From: an uncultured Thiodictyon sp.
GTDB taxonomy: Bacteria > Pseudomonadota > Gammaproteobacteria > Chromatiales > Chromatiaceae
DNA: 64,000 nt
Reading direction: 5' to 3'
Assembly: GCF_903946935.1 (NCBI RefSeq)
Contig: NZ_CAJAXH010000216.1
Location: 1 to 64,000, forward strand
Below are positions 7,662 to 15,144 of the stretch, in pieces. Under the pieces are notes generated by a model that ran no database searches, had not been told where the DNA came from, and saw nothing but the letters and a program-made list of their open reading frames with translations. A program made the position numbers and the translations under genes. Positions within the stretch are counted from its first letter, which is position 1. Every line of letters begins with the position of its first letter.

Positions 7662-8969
7662 ATGCACTCGAAAATCGCACCGGCGCGCGCCGCGGCCCTG
7701 ATCGCCGGCGTCATCGGCACCCTCGCGGCCCCAGGCGGCGCGCTCGCCTCCGGCTTTTTGCTGCCGGAGGCCTCGACCGCTGGTATCGGCACCGCCAATG
7801 CTATGGTCGCCAACCCCATCGAGCTCGGCGCGATCCCCTATAACGCGGCGGCGATGGGTTTCCACGACAACTCCAGCCTCGCCTTGGGTGCCCTCATGAT
7901 TGCCCCCAGTTTTTCCGTCAACACGGCGAGCGGCAATCACTCAGGGACCGGGGCGACCTGGGTCGCTGGCCCCATGTTCCAGGCGGCGATCAAGCTAAAC
8001 CAGAATTGGCGCCTTGGACTTGGGGTCACCACGCCCTTTGGTCTGGAGACCCGGTGGGGCTATGGCACCTTCCCGGCGCTCAGTCAGAGTGCAACCATCC
8101 CGCTGCCCCCGCCGCTCGGGCTGACCACGATCCCCACCGGCAATCACCCCGCCACGACCAAGCTCGAGGTCCTGGACTTTGCGCCGACCGGCGCCTATCG
8201 GGTCAATGATAATCTGAGCCTGGCGGCCGGCATGGACATCTACTGGGCTAAGTCGGCCCAGTTGGACTCCAACCTGGGGCAGATGAGCGGGGACGGGATT
8301 GGGCTCGGATTCAATCTCGGCGCCATGTATCGCATCCAGGCCCTGACGCTGGGCCTGACCTACCACTCGGCCTCGACTGTAAGATTAGGCGGGAATTTCA
8401 CCCCGCTGAACACGACGCTGGTGATGATGGGGCAATTGGCGCAGGGGCAGCCGGCCAGTCTGAATCTCGACCTGCCCTGGCGCCTGCAAGTGGGCGCCCG
8501 TTATGAGTTTACCAAGACGTTTGCCGCAGAGTTCGACTGGACCTATACGGGCTGGAGCCAATTCCGTCAGTTGGTGGTCAGTGGCGATCGCACCGGCGGT
8601 ATCATCTCAACCGAGACCAATAACTGGAATGACGCCAGCGCCTTTCGCCTGGGCCTGACCTGGCAGGTGCGGCCGACCACCCAATTGCGCTGCGGCTATG
8701 CCTATGATCAGACCGGCCAGGGCAACGGCTATTTCAGCGCCCGGGTGCCGGACAGCGACCGCCAGACCTTCAGTATCGGTATCGCCCAGGGCCTGTCCCA
8801 CGGTTTCTCGATTGAGGCCGGTTACATGTATGTCATGGGCCAGAAGCGCAACTTTGCAGGCGGCGTCCCCTATACGGCCACCAGTGGCGTCAACGGGACC
8901 ACCGCGCTCAATGGCCAATATGAGATGAGCGCGCACATCGTCGGCATCGAGGCCCTCGTGACCTTCTAA
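7662..8969 (+). CDS. FadL/OmpP1-family outer-membrane transporter
   Basis: The 435-residue protein has a signal peptide (hydrophobic 9-28, cleavage near ALAS-GF). Mature residues begin GFLLPEASTAGIGTANAM, the classic FadL N-terminal hatch (G-x-x-x-x-x-x-S-x-x-G-x-G-x-A). Alternating beta-strands continue to a terminal aromatic residue (EALVTF), as outer-membrane barrels require. A GGGGGA ribosome-binding sequence precedes the ATG. FadL proteins take up long-chain fatty acids or other hydrophobic compounds; the substrate here is not evident. It converges on the sulfur-transfer genes across a strong hairpin. Confidence 0.9.
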   Translation: MHSKIAPARAAALIAGVIGTLAAPGGALASGFLLPEASTAGIGTANAMVANPIELGAIPYNAAAMGFHDNSSLALGALMIAPSFSVNTASGNHSGTGATWVAGPMFQAAIKLNQNWRLGLGVTTPFGLETRWGYGTFPALSQSATIPLPPPLGLTTIPTGNHPATTKLEVLDFAPTGAYRVNDNLSLAAGMDIYWAKSAQLDSNLGQMSGDGIGLGFNLGAMYRIQALTLGLTYHSASTVRLGGNFTPLNTTLVMMGQLAQGQPASLNLDLPWRLQVGARYEFTKTFAAEFDWTYTGWSQFRQLVVSGDRTGGIISTETNNWNDASAFRLGLTWQVRPTTQLRCGYAYDQTGQGNGYFSARVPDSDRQTFSIGIAQGLSHGFSIEAGYMYVMGQKRNFAGGVPYTATSGVNGTTALNGQYEMSAHIVGIEALVTF

Positions 8970-8980
8970 GCCGTAAACCC

Positions 8981-9035
8981 ATCGCGGCCTGGGGGCCGCC
9001 CCTACACCCGTAGGAGCGGCCCCCAGGCCGCGATG
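8981..9035. terminator. bidirectional terminator-like palindrome
   Basis: A long GC-rich inverted repeat (ATCGCGGCCTGGGGGCCGC with its complement, loop about 15 bases) lies between the convergent FadL-type and dsrE2 genes. The position suggests termination of both transcripts. It lacks a T-run, so it may equally be a dispersed palindromic repeat; a half-copy occurs near 51808. Confidence 0.55.
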
Positions 9036-9067
9036 AATCGGTCAGTCCGCGGCGCGGACCCGCAACC

Positions 9068-9547
9068 TTAGATATAGAGGCAGATATCGCTCTGGCCGGC
9101 GAACTCGAAGAAGGTCGCGGCTCCGCCGAATTCCACGCCGTCGATGAACTCGGAGGGGTTGAGATCGAAGAGATCGACCGTCATCTGACAGGCAATCAGC
9201 TTGACCTCGGCCTCCTGGCACAGTGAGCGCAAGTCTTCGATACTGGCGACGCCCTTCTTTTTCATCTTGGCCTTCATCATCGCGGTCATGATCCGCTGCA
9301 TGAAGGGTAGGGCGGTCAATAGTACCGGCATGAACCGCTCCATGCCGCCGGGCATGGGCATACCGGGGTTGCCCAAGGGGGTGACCTTGAGATCCAGCTT
9401 CTTTTTCAGGAGCTGGAGGCCATAGAAGGTGAAAAAGATCTGGACCTCATAGTCCAGCGCGGCGGCGGTCGAGGCGAGGATAAAGGGCGGGTAGGCCCAA
9501 TCCAGCGAGCCCTTGGTGGCGATGATAGCAAGCTTCTTTTGGGCCAT
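9068..9547 (-). CDS. dsrE2: DsrE2-type membrane-associated sulfurtransferase-like protein
   Basis: The 159-residue DsrE/DsrF-like protein starts MAQKKLAIIATKGSLDWAYP. It has a hydrophobic, methionine-rich central segment (about 75-100: GMERFMPVLLTALPFM then IMTAMMKAKMKKKG), and conserved cysteines in LCQEAEVKLIACQMTVDLF near residues 115-127. This is the DsrE2 layout: a putative membrane anchor plus Cys residues. In purple sulfur bacteria the rhodanese-TusA-DsrE2 group passes persulfide sulfur toward cytoplasmic sulfur oxidation. It is the last gene of this cluster, 52 bases after tusA. Confidence 0.85.
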   Translation of the reverse strand: MAQKKLAIIATKGSLDWAYPPFILASTAAALDYEVQIFFTFYGLQLLKKKLDLKVTPLGNPGMPMPGGMERFMPVLLTALPFMQRIMTAMMKAKMKKKGVASIEDLRSLCQEAEVKLIACQMTVDLFDLNPSEFIDGVEFGGAATFFEFAGQSDICLYI

Positions 9548-9599
9548 CGTGTCCTCCGGGTATGGTTGTCGTCGAGGCGGGGGGGCGCCCGGCCGGGCG

Positions 9600-9827
9600 T
9601 TAGTTTTTCTTGATCAGAAAGTGGAACTTGCCGGCGTCTTCCTTGGACTCCAGCAGCTCGTTACCGGTCTGCTTGGCAAAGGCCTCGAAGTCGCGCACTG
9701 AGCCGGGATCGGTGGCGATGATGTGTAACACCTGCCCGGCGGTCAACCCGTTCAGGGTTTTCTTGGCGCGCAGGATCGGCAGGGGGCAGTTCAAACCGCT
9801 GGCGTCGAGTTCTTGGTCATGGGCCAT
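9600..9827 (-). CDS. tusA: sulfur carrier protein TusA
   Basis: The 75-residue protein starts MAHDQELDASGLNCPLPILR. The C-P-x-P box with the persulfide-carrying Cys (residue 14) defines the TusA/SirA family, and length and fold pattern fit. A GGGGTACC-type Shine-Dalgarno region precedes it. It lies between the rhodanese and dsrE2 genes, matching the rhd-tusA-dsrE2 arrangement of Chromatiaceae, where TusA transfers sulfur onward to DsrEFH/DsrC. Confidence in function is high. Confidence 0.93.
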   Translation of the reverse strand: MAHDQELDASGLNCPLPILRAKKTLNGLTAGQVLHIIATDPGSVRDFEAFAKQTGNELLESKEDAGKFHFLIKKN

Positions 9828-9929
9828 GGGGTACCTCCGGGGTTTCGTTGTTGTCGACTGGGTGAAAATACTAAGAGCGGCTTATGGTTAGGCCGCCCGG
9901 GGTGAAAGGGGCGGCGCCTGGTGTCGGCC

Positions 9930-10268
9930 TCAGTGCCGGGGGGACGCGATTTCGTAACCGTGCCGCGCCCAGGCGAGGATCCCGCCGCGCAGGTTCAAGG
10001 CCCGTCCCCACCCCTGTTGTTTCAGGTAGGCAGTGGAATGATAGGAGCGCGCGCCGCTGTGGCAGTAGAGTACCAGGTCCCGATCCTGGGGCAGGTCGTT
10101 GAGCTGCAAGGGCAGCAGGTGCATGGGGAGCATGCGCGCCCCCGGGATGGCGCCCCCGGCGACCTCGTTCGGGGTGCGGATATCCACCAGCAAAAGGTCA
10201 TCGCCGGCCGCCAGGCGCCGGTGTAAGGACTCAGAATCGATCTCGTTGACCACGTTGTCCGTCTGCAA
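9930..10268 (-). CDS. single-domain rhodanese (sulfurtransferase)
   Basis: The 112-residue rhodanese domain contains DDLLLVDIRTPNE and the active-site loop LYCHSGARSYHS, with the catalytic Cys near residue 68. The apparent start is a TTG at 10268; a later GTG in the same frame (about residue 6) is an alternative. It would load sulfur from thiosulfate, glutathione persulfide or similar onto TusA. It opens the rhd-tusA-dsrE2 cluster and is divergent from the siroheme synthase gene. Confidence 0.87.
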   Translation of the reverse strand: MQTDNVVNEIDSESLHRRLAAGDDLLLVDIRTPNEVAGGAIPGARMLPMHLLPLQLNDLPQDRDLVLYCHSGARSYHSTAYLKQQGWGRALNLRGGILAWARHGYEIASPRH

Positions 10269-10348
10269 TAAGCTTCAGTAGGTTAGTATATTAGTATTTT
10301 CCGCGCGTTAACTCAATGCCGCACTGGCCCAAGCGATCTCTGACACCT

Positions 10349-11770
10349 ATGGAATTTTTACCGATTTTTCAATCCGTCACTGGCAAGCCCTGCCTGGTGG
10401 TCGGCGGCGGCGCCACCGCGCAGCGCAAACTCGGCAGCCTGTTGCGTGCCGGAGCGGCCGTGACCCTGGTGGCCCCCAGCCTCACGGAGGACTTGGCGCG
10501 CCTGGCCGCGGCGGGCGAGTTCACCCACCTGGCCCGCCCCTTCGCGCCTGCCGATATCGCCGGGATGCGCCTGGCGATCGCCGCCACCGACGACCGCGCG
10601 GTGAACGGTCAGATTGCCGCACTGGCCACCGCGCAAGACATTTTGGTCAATGTCGTCGATGACCCGGACGCCTGCACCTTCCTGCTGCCCTCGGTCATCG
10701 ACCGCGACCCGGTGGTGATCGCCGTCTCCACCGGCCGGTCCTCCCCGGCCTTGGCGCGCCTGCTGCGTACCCGGCTGGAGTCCATGATCCCCGCCGGCTA
10801 CGGCCGTCTGGGGGACCTGTGCGCCCACTACCGCGACCGGGTCAAGGCGCGCTACAGCAACCCGGACGACCGGCGTCGCTTCTGGGACCGGGTCCTGGCC
10901 GGCCCCGCCGCCGAGCGCATCTTTGCCGGCCAAATGGACGCGGCCCAGGCGGCGATGGAACGCGAACTGGCCCCGGGCGCACTGGAGCGCAACCTGGGCG
11001 AGGTCTATCTGGTGGGGGCCGGACCCGGCGATCCGGATCTGCTGACCTTCCGCGCGCTGCGGCTCATGCAGCAGGCCGACGTGGTGGTCTACGACCGGCT
11101 GGTCGCCGAGCCCATCCTCAACATGACCCGGCGCGACGCCCGCCGCATCTATGTGGGCAAGGAGCGCGCCCACCACAGCATGCGTCAGGAAGAGATCAAC
11201 GTCCTGCTCGCCGACCTGGCCCGCGAAGGGCACCGGGTGCTGCGGCTCAAGGGCGGGGACCCCTTCATCTTCGGCCGCGGCGGGGAGGAGATCGACACCC
11301 TGGCCGCCCAGGGCATCCCCTTTCAGGTGGTCCCCGGCATCACCGCCGCCTCCGGGTGCGCCGCCTATGCCGGCATCCCACTGACCCACCGCGACTGTGC
11401 CCAATCAGTCACCTTCGTCACCGGGCACCTCAAGGACGGCACCATCGACCTGAACTGGCCGCAACTCGCCTACCCGGGCCAGACCCTGGTCTTCTACATG
11501 GGCCTCGGCGGGCTGCCGATCATCGTCGAGCAGTTGATCAAGCACGGTGTCTCTCCCGCGCTGCCGATCGCCCTGGTCCAGCAGGGCACCACCCACCACC
11601 AACGGGTCTATGTCGGGACCCTGGCGAGCATTGTGGAAGCGGTCGCCGCCGACCCCCCCAAGCCGCCGACCCTGATCATCGTCGGCGAGGTGGTGCGTCT
11701 GCGCGACCGACTCGACTGGTTTAGCCCCGGGGCCGAGCCCGCGCATGATGCGGGGGGTCTTGGCGCCTGA
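10349..11770 (+). CDS. cysG: siroheme synthase (multifunctional CysG)
   Basis: The protein is taken from MEFLPIFQSV, which aligns with the start of known CysG proteins (MDHLPIF); the frame is open from 10316. The N-terminal half (about 1-110) is the NAD-binding precorrin-2 dehydrogenase/ferrochelatase domain with VVGGGATAQRK. It is followed by a dimerisation region with STGRSSPALARLLR. The C-terminal half (about 215-460) is uroporphyrinogen-III methyltransferase with VYLVGAGPGDPDLLT, RLKGGDPFIFGRGGEE and VVPGITAASG. It makes siroheme, the cofactor of sulfite reductases including Dsr, which fits the adjacent sulfur-transfer genes. Length (474 aa) is normal. Confidence 0.93.
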   Translation: MEFLPIFQSVTGKPCLVVGGGATAQRKLGSLLRAGAAVTLVAPSLTEDLARLAAAGEFTHLARPFAPADIAGMRLAIAATDDRAVNGQIAALATAQDILVNVVDDPDACTFLLPSVIDRDPVVIAVSTGRSSPALARLLRTRLESMIPAGYGRLGDLCAHYRDRVKARYSNPDDRRRFWDRVLAGPAAERIFAGQMDAAQAAMERELAPGALERNLGEVYLVGAGPGDPDLLTFRALRLMQQADVVVYDRLVAEPILNMTRRDARRIYVGKERAHHSMRQEEINVLLADLAREGHRVLRLKGGDPFIFGRGGEEIDTLAAQGIPFQVVPGITAASGCAAYAGIPLTHRDCAQSVTFVTGHLKDGTIDLNWPQLAYPGQTLVFYMGLGGLPIIVEQLIKHGVSPALPIALVQQGTTHHQRVYVGTLASIVEAVAADPPKPPTLIIVGEVVRLRDRLDWFSPGAEPAHDAGGLGA

Positions 11771-11808
11771 GCCGGGACAGGGTCAGCGGCGACAACGACC
11801 AGTGCAGC

Positions 11809-14625
11809 ATGACGCAACCGCAGCCGACCCACTTGGAACAGCTTCGGCGCGCGCTCGCCGCCGAGGCGATCGATCAGGCCACGTTCGACGCCGCGGCCGG
11901 CGCGATGACCGCCCAGAACGCCGCGGGCGGCGCCATCGCCCAGGGGCCGGACGCGGTGGCGGTGGGCGCGGGCGGCGTGGACATCGGCGGTGACAACCAT
12001 GGCCCTATCAACACCGGCCGCGAGTTCACCGCCGCCCCGGGCGCCCAGATCGTCTACGCCGAACAGGGCGCCACCGTGGTCATCGGCGATGCCCCGGTCG
12101 CGATGACCGCGGTGGAGCGCCAAAGCACGCTCGGCCGCTATCTGCAAGTCCTCATCAGCCAGAACCGTTACCTCCAATTGCAAGGCATCCGCTCCGGCGG
12201 CCGGCTGGTCAATATCGAGCTCGATCGGATCTATGTGACCTTGCGCGCCACCCGCCAACCCGGCCAACGGACCCAGGTCGACTGGCTGGCCGCGGAGACG
12301 GCGCTGGCACCCGGCGAACGGCAGCGCGGCATGGACGAAGCGCCGCCGCACGACACCACACACATCACGGTCAATGAGGCACTGGCGGCGCACCGGCGGC
12401 TGGTCGTCCTGGGCGATCCCGGTAGCGGCAAGACCACCCTGCTGCGCTACCTCGCACTGCTCTATGCACGCGATCTGGCCGAGGGCACGCGCCTCACCGC
12501 AGACAAACTCGGCCTCGCCGATGCGGGAACCCTGCCCATCGTGCTGCCGTTGCGGCAGCTCGGCCGCTTCCTGGCGGAACACCATGCGCAGGACGACGGC
12601 ACCGACGGACACGCGCTGCTGCTGCGCTTTCTGGTTCAATGCTTGAGAAACGAGCGGATCGAGGTTCCGGCCGATTTCTTCGACGAATGGCTTAACGGCG
12701 GGCACGCCGCGGTCCTGCTCGATGGACTGGATGAGGTCGCGAATCCGGGTCTACGCCGGCGCGTCGCGCGCCTGGTCGACGCATTCACCCGCGCCTATGC
12801 CGGGTGCCGCTTTGTCGTCACCAGCCGCATCGTCGGCTATAGCGATGCCTCGCGGCTCGGTGAGGGTTACGCCAACACCACGGTACGCGATTTCACCCTG
12901 GACGATGTGCGCGTCTTCCTCACGCAATGGCATCGCCTGATCGCGATCGGCCATCTGGGTCCAGGTGAGGCCGCCGAGACGCTCGCGGTCACTCAGACCC
13001 GCCAATTGCTGGACGCCATCGACAAGAACGACCGCGTGCGTGAACTGGCCATCAATCCGCTCATGCTCACCGTCATTGCACTGATCCATCGCGACCGGGT
13101 CAAGCTGCCGGATCGTCGGGCCGAGCTCTATCAGGAGGCGGTGGACGTCCTGCTGGGCAAGTGGGACGAGGCGCGCGGGGTGCAGGAGTCTTTGATCCTC
13201 AATGACCGGCCATTCGACATCAGCGACCGGCGGCTGGTGTTGCAGCAGGTGGCCTTGAGTATGCATGAGCAGGCCATCAAGGAGATCGATGCCGAACCGC
13301 TGCGGGAACTGCTCAAGGTGCAGCTTGGCGGTGCCGTGGCGGACGCGCGCGAGCTGGATGCGGCCGTGACCCGGTTTCTCAACGTGATTCAGGAGCGCAC
13401 CGGGTTATTGATCGCCCGTGCCGAGGGGACCTACGCATTCTCCCATCTGACCTTCCAGGAGTACCTGGCCGCGCTCGCCATCGCTGGGCGCGACGACTAC
13501 CTGGACTATAGCCTGCGCCGTTCCCCCGATGCCTGGTGGCGCGAGGTGATCCTGCTCGCCGCGGGCTACCTGAGCACTCAGAGCAAGGAGAAGACCACCC
13601 GCCTGATCCGCGCCATCGCCGACGCCAGGGCCGAGCCGGAGCTTTATCACAACCTGGTCCTGGCCGCCGAATGCGTACGCGATGCTGGCGCGAACCGAAT
13701 CCTCGGCGATCTGGATGCCGAACTGCGGGGGCGGCTGCAGCGCGAATTGGAGACTCACGTCGGCAGCGGCCTACTCGGAAACATGCAGAGACTCTTCGCC
13801 CGAGCAGTCACCCCGCAGCAAGCGACCCGCCGGCGCCTTGCGGCAGCCGAGGCACTGAGTAAGATCGGTGGCAGCCAGTTCTGGACGCTGCCCTATGGCG
13901 AGCCGGAGTGGGTGCGGATTCCGGCGGGTGAGTTCACCATGGGCGAAGGGCACGAGGCACATCGGGTGCATTTGGATGACTATGCCATCGCGCGGGTGCC
14001 TATCACCAATGCGCAGTATGCCTTGTTTTTGCAGGCGACCGGCCGAGGCGCACCCAACGATTGGACCGGTCAGCGCCCACCGCGAGGCAAGGAAGGGCAC
14101 CCGGTGGTGAACGTCACTTGGCATAACGCACTGGCGTATTGCCACTGGCTGAGTGAAGCGACTGGCAAGCCACTTAGCCTGCCAAGCGAGCCGGAGTGGG
14201 AAAAGGCCGCTCGCGGTGCGGATGATGGGCGCGCCTATCCCTGGGGCGATGTCTTCGATGCAGCGAGGTGCAACGTAGATGAATCAGCATTCGGTGGGAC
14301 GACACCAGTTGGCATATTTCTCAACGGTGCAAGTCCCTATGGGTGTTTGGACATGGCAGGCAACGTATGGGAGTGGACCCGCAGCCGCTATCAGGACTAT
14401 CCGTATCGCCTCGACGATGGCTACGAGCAGTTTGAGCCAGGAAATGCCGATACACGTGTCGTGCGCGGCGGCTCGTGGTTCTACCATCGTGACGACGCGC
14501 GCTGTGCCTTTCGCTTCAGGCTTCGACCCGGCTCCCGGAGCGACCTCTTGGGGTTCCGTGTCGTCTTGCGTTCTGCCCCTGTTTCTTCAGCTCCGTCCTC
14601 TGTCACTCCGAACTCTGAACTCTGA
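11809..14625 (+). CDS. NACHT NTPase with C-terminal FGE/C-type-lectin-fold domain
   Basis: The 938-residue multidomain protein has four parts. (1) Residues 1-100 are an Ala/Gly-rich region with the repeated strand motif seen in bacterial NLR-like proteins (GGDNHGPINTG). (2) A NACHT NTPase has Walker A LGDPGSGKTT (201-210), Walker B AVLLDGLDEV (301-310) and the sensor segment FVVTSR. (3) A helical region extends to about 690, with FSHLTFQEYLAAL, typical of the winged-helix end of NACHT modules. (4) From about 703 to 925 there is a formylglycine-generating-enzyme-like (SUMF1) domain: RIPAGEFTMG, PITNAQYALFL, PVVNVTWHNALAYCHWLS, LPSEPEWEKAARG, AYPWGDVF, DMAGNVWEWT, RVVRGGSW and GFRVVL. Its tail (883-918) resembles DGR variable regions. 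It is likely a STAND immune-type sensor. No DGR reverse transcriptase is in the window. Confidence 0.9.
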   Translation: MTQPQPTHLEQLRRALAAEAIDQATFDAAAGAMTAQNAAGGAIAQGPDAVAVGAGGVDIGGDNHGPINTGREFTAAPGAQIVYAEQGATVVIGDAPVAMTAVERQSTLGRYLQVLISQNRYLQLQGIRSGGRLVNIELDRIYVTLRATRQPGQRTQVDWLAAETALAPGERQRGMDEAPPHDTTHITVNEALAAHRRLVVLGDPGSGKTTLLRYLALLYARDLAEGTRLTADKLGLADAGTLPIVLPLRQLGRFLAEHHAQDDGTDGHALLLRFLVQCLRNERIEVPADFFDEWLNGGHAAVLLDGLDEVANPGLRRRVARLVDAFTRAYAGCRFVVTSRIVGYSDASRLGEGYANTTVRDFTLDDVRVFLTQWHRLIAIGHLGPGEAAETLAVTQTRQLLDAIDKNDRVRELAINPLMLTVIALIHRDRVKLPDRRAELYQEAVDVLLGKWDEARGVQESLILNDRPFDISDRRLVLQQVALSMHEQAIKEIDAEPLRELLKVQLGGAVADARELDAAVTRFLNVIQERTGLLIARAEGTYAFSHLTFQEYLAALAIAGRDDYLDYSLRRSPDAWWREVILLAAGYLSTQSKEKTTRLIRAIADARAEPELYHNLVLAAECVRDAGANRILGDLDAELRGRLQRELETHVGSGLLGNMQRLFARAVTPQQATRRRLAAAEALSKIGGSQFWTLPYGEPEWVRIPAGEFTMGEGHEAHRVHLDDYAIARVPITNAQYALFLQATGRGAPNDWTGQRPPRGKEGHPVVNVTWHNALAYCHWLSEATGKPLSLPSEPEWEKAARGADDGRAYPWGDVFDAARCNVDESAFGGTTPVGIFLNGASPYGCLDMAGNVWEWTRSRYQDYPYRLDDGYEQFEPGNADTRVVRGGSWFYHRDDARCAFRFRLRPGSRSDLLGFRVVLRSAPVSSAPSSVTPNSEL
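14476..14562 (+). other. candidate DGR-type variable region (VR) in the NACHT-FGE gene
   Basis: The end of the FGE domain, between RVVRGGSW and GFRVV, is where diversity-generating retroelements rewrite their targets. Here the exposed positions carry NNY codons (TTC, TAC, CAT, TTC, CTT, CTC) of the kind produced when adenines of AAY template codons are replaced. The framework residues (D-D-A-R-C-A-x-R, then R-x-x-x-G-F-R) match VR frameworks. No template repeat or reverse transcriptase is visible here, so any DGR would act in trans. Confidence 0.4.
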
Positions 14626-14682
14626 TCCTCTGCCTCCAGAGGGGGTCCGGGGGATACTTCCCCCGGAGGCCGCGCGCAGCGC

Positions 14683-14793
14683 TTTCTCGTTCCCACGCTA
14701 CAGCGTGGGAATGCCGTGCGGGCGCTCTGCGTCCGTTCGATCTGCTGGACGCGGAGCGCCCGCTCTTGCTCCCACGCAGGAGCGTGGGAGCGA
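14683..14793. repeat. palindromic repeat (family F, CTCGTTCCCACGC)
   Basis: A composite element contains the hairpin TTCCCACGCTACAGCGTGGGAA, a GGCGCTCTGCGTCC / GGACGCGGAGCGCC stem, and CTCCCACGCAGGAGCGTGGGAG. The near-identical order occurs at 25289-25402, with pieces at 34329, 40542 and 41115-41200. It lies in the 519-bp gap after the NACHT gene. The rest of that gap holds a half-copy of family E (about 14840) and an FGE remnant. Confidence 0.75.
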
Positions 14794-15016
14794 GGCCGCC
14801 TTGACTAACGGCATTGCGCTTGACACTCGTGCTCGCAACCGGAGGTCGAGGCTTTAGCCGGTGGCGGTTCCCGACCTATCCAAGAGAAATCAGTGGCGCC
14901 TGCACGCCGGCCTCGATCATGGTTCCGAGCACAAGCGGCAGGGCGTAAGAGAAAGACTTGTTCTCTCACGGAGACACGGCACCAAGGGTGAGATCGTCTT
15001 CGGCTATCTTCCGCTC

Positions 15017-15094
15017 GGCCGCGCCAAGCCCTATCAGTGGGGGGATGTCTGGACGCCGCGTGCGAAGTCGAATGCGGAGTCGGAATTCCAGTAG
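15017..15094 (+). pseudogene. remnant of a second FGE-type domain
   Basis: The forward frame ends GRAKPYQWGDVWTPRAK followed by SNAESEFQ and a stop. It matches the internal FGE-domain motif of the preceding gene (GRAYPWGDVFDAARCN then VDESAF) and the family consensus AYPWGDxWxxxxANxxES. Only this short piece is recognisable, and the frame upstream (from 14861) looks unrelated. It overlaps nothing else convincing, because the reverse pentapeptide gene properly ends at 15145. It suggests a former tandem copy of the FGE module. Confidence 0.45.
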
Positions 15095-15144
15095 GTTTGC
15101 GACGCGGGGGCGACCCTGGCCAACCGGGCCTGGCCCCAGGCCGG

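Noticed and set aside
10358-11404. Long open frame antisense to cysG
   Set aside because: Composition is that of a high-GC shadow frame (Gly/Ala/Gln/Arg-rich, no domain), while the other strand is a clear CysG.
14966-15144. C-terminal extension of the pentapeptide protein in its main frame
   Set aside because: The natural C-terminus is found in the neighbouring frame ending at 15145; the extension is Arg/Gly/Pro-rich out-of-frame sequence.
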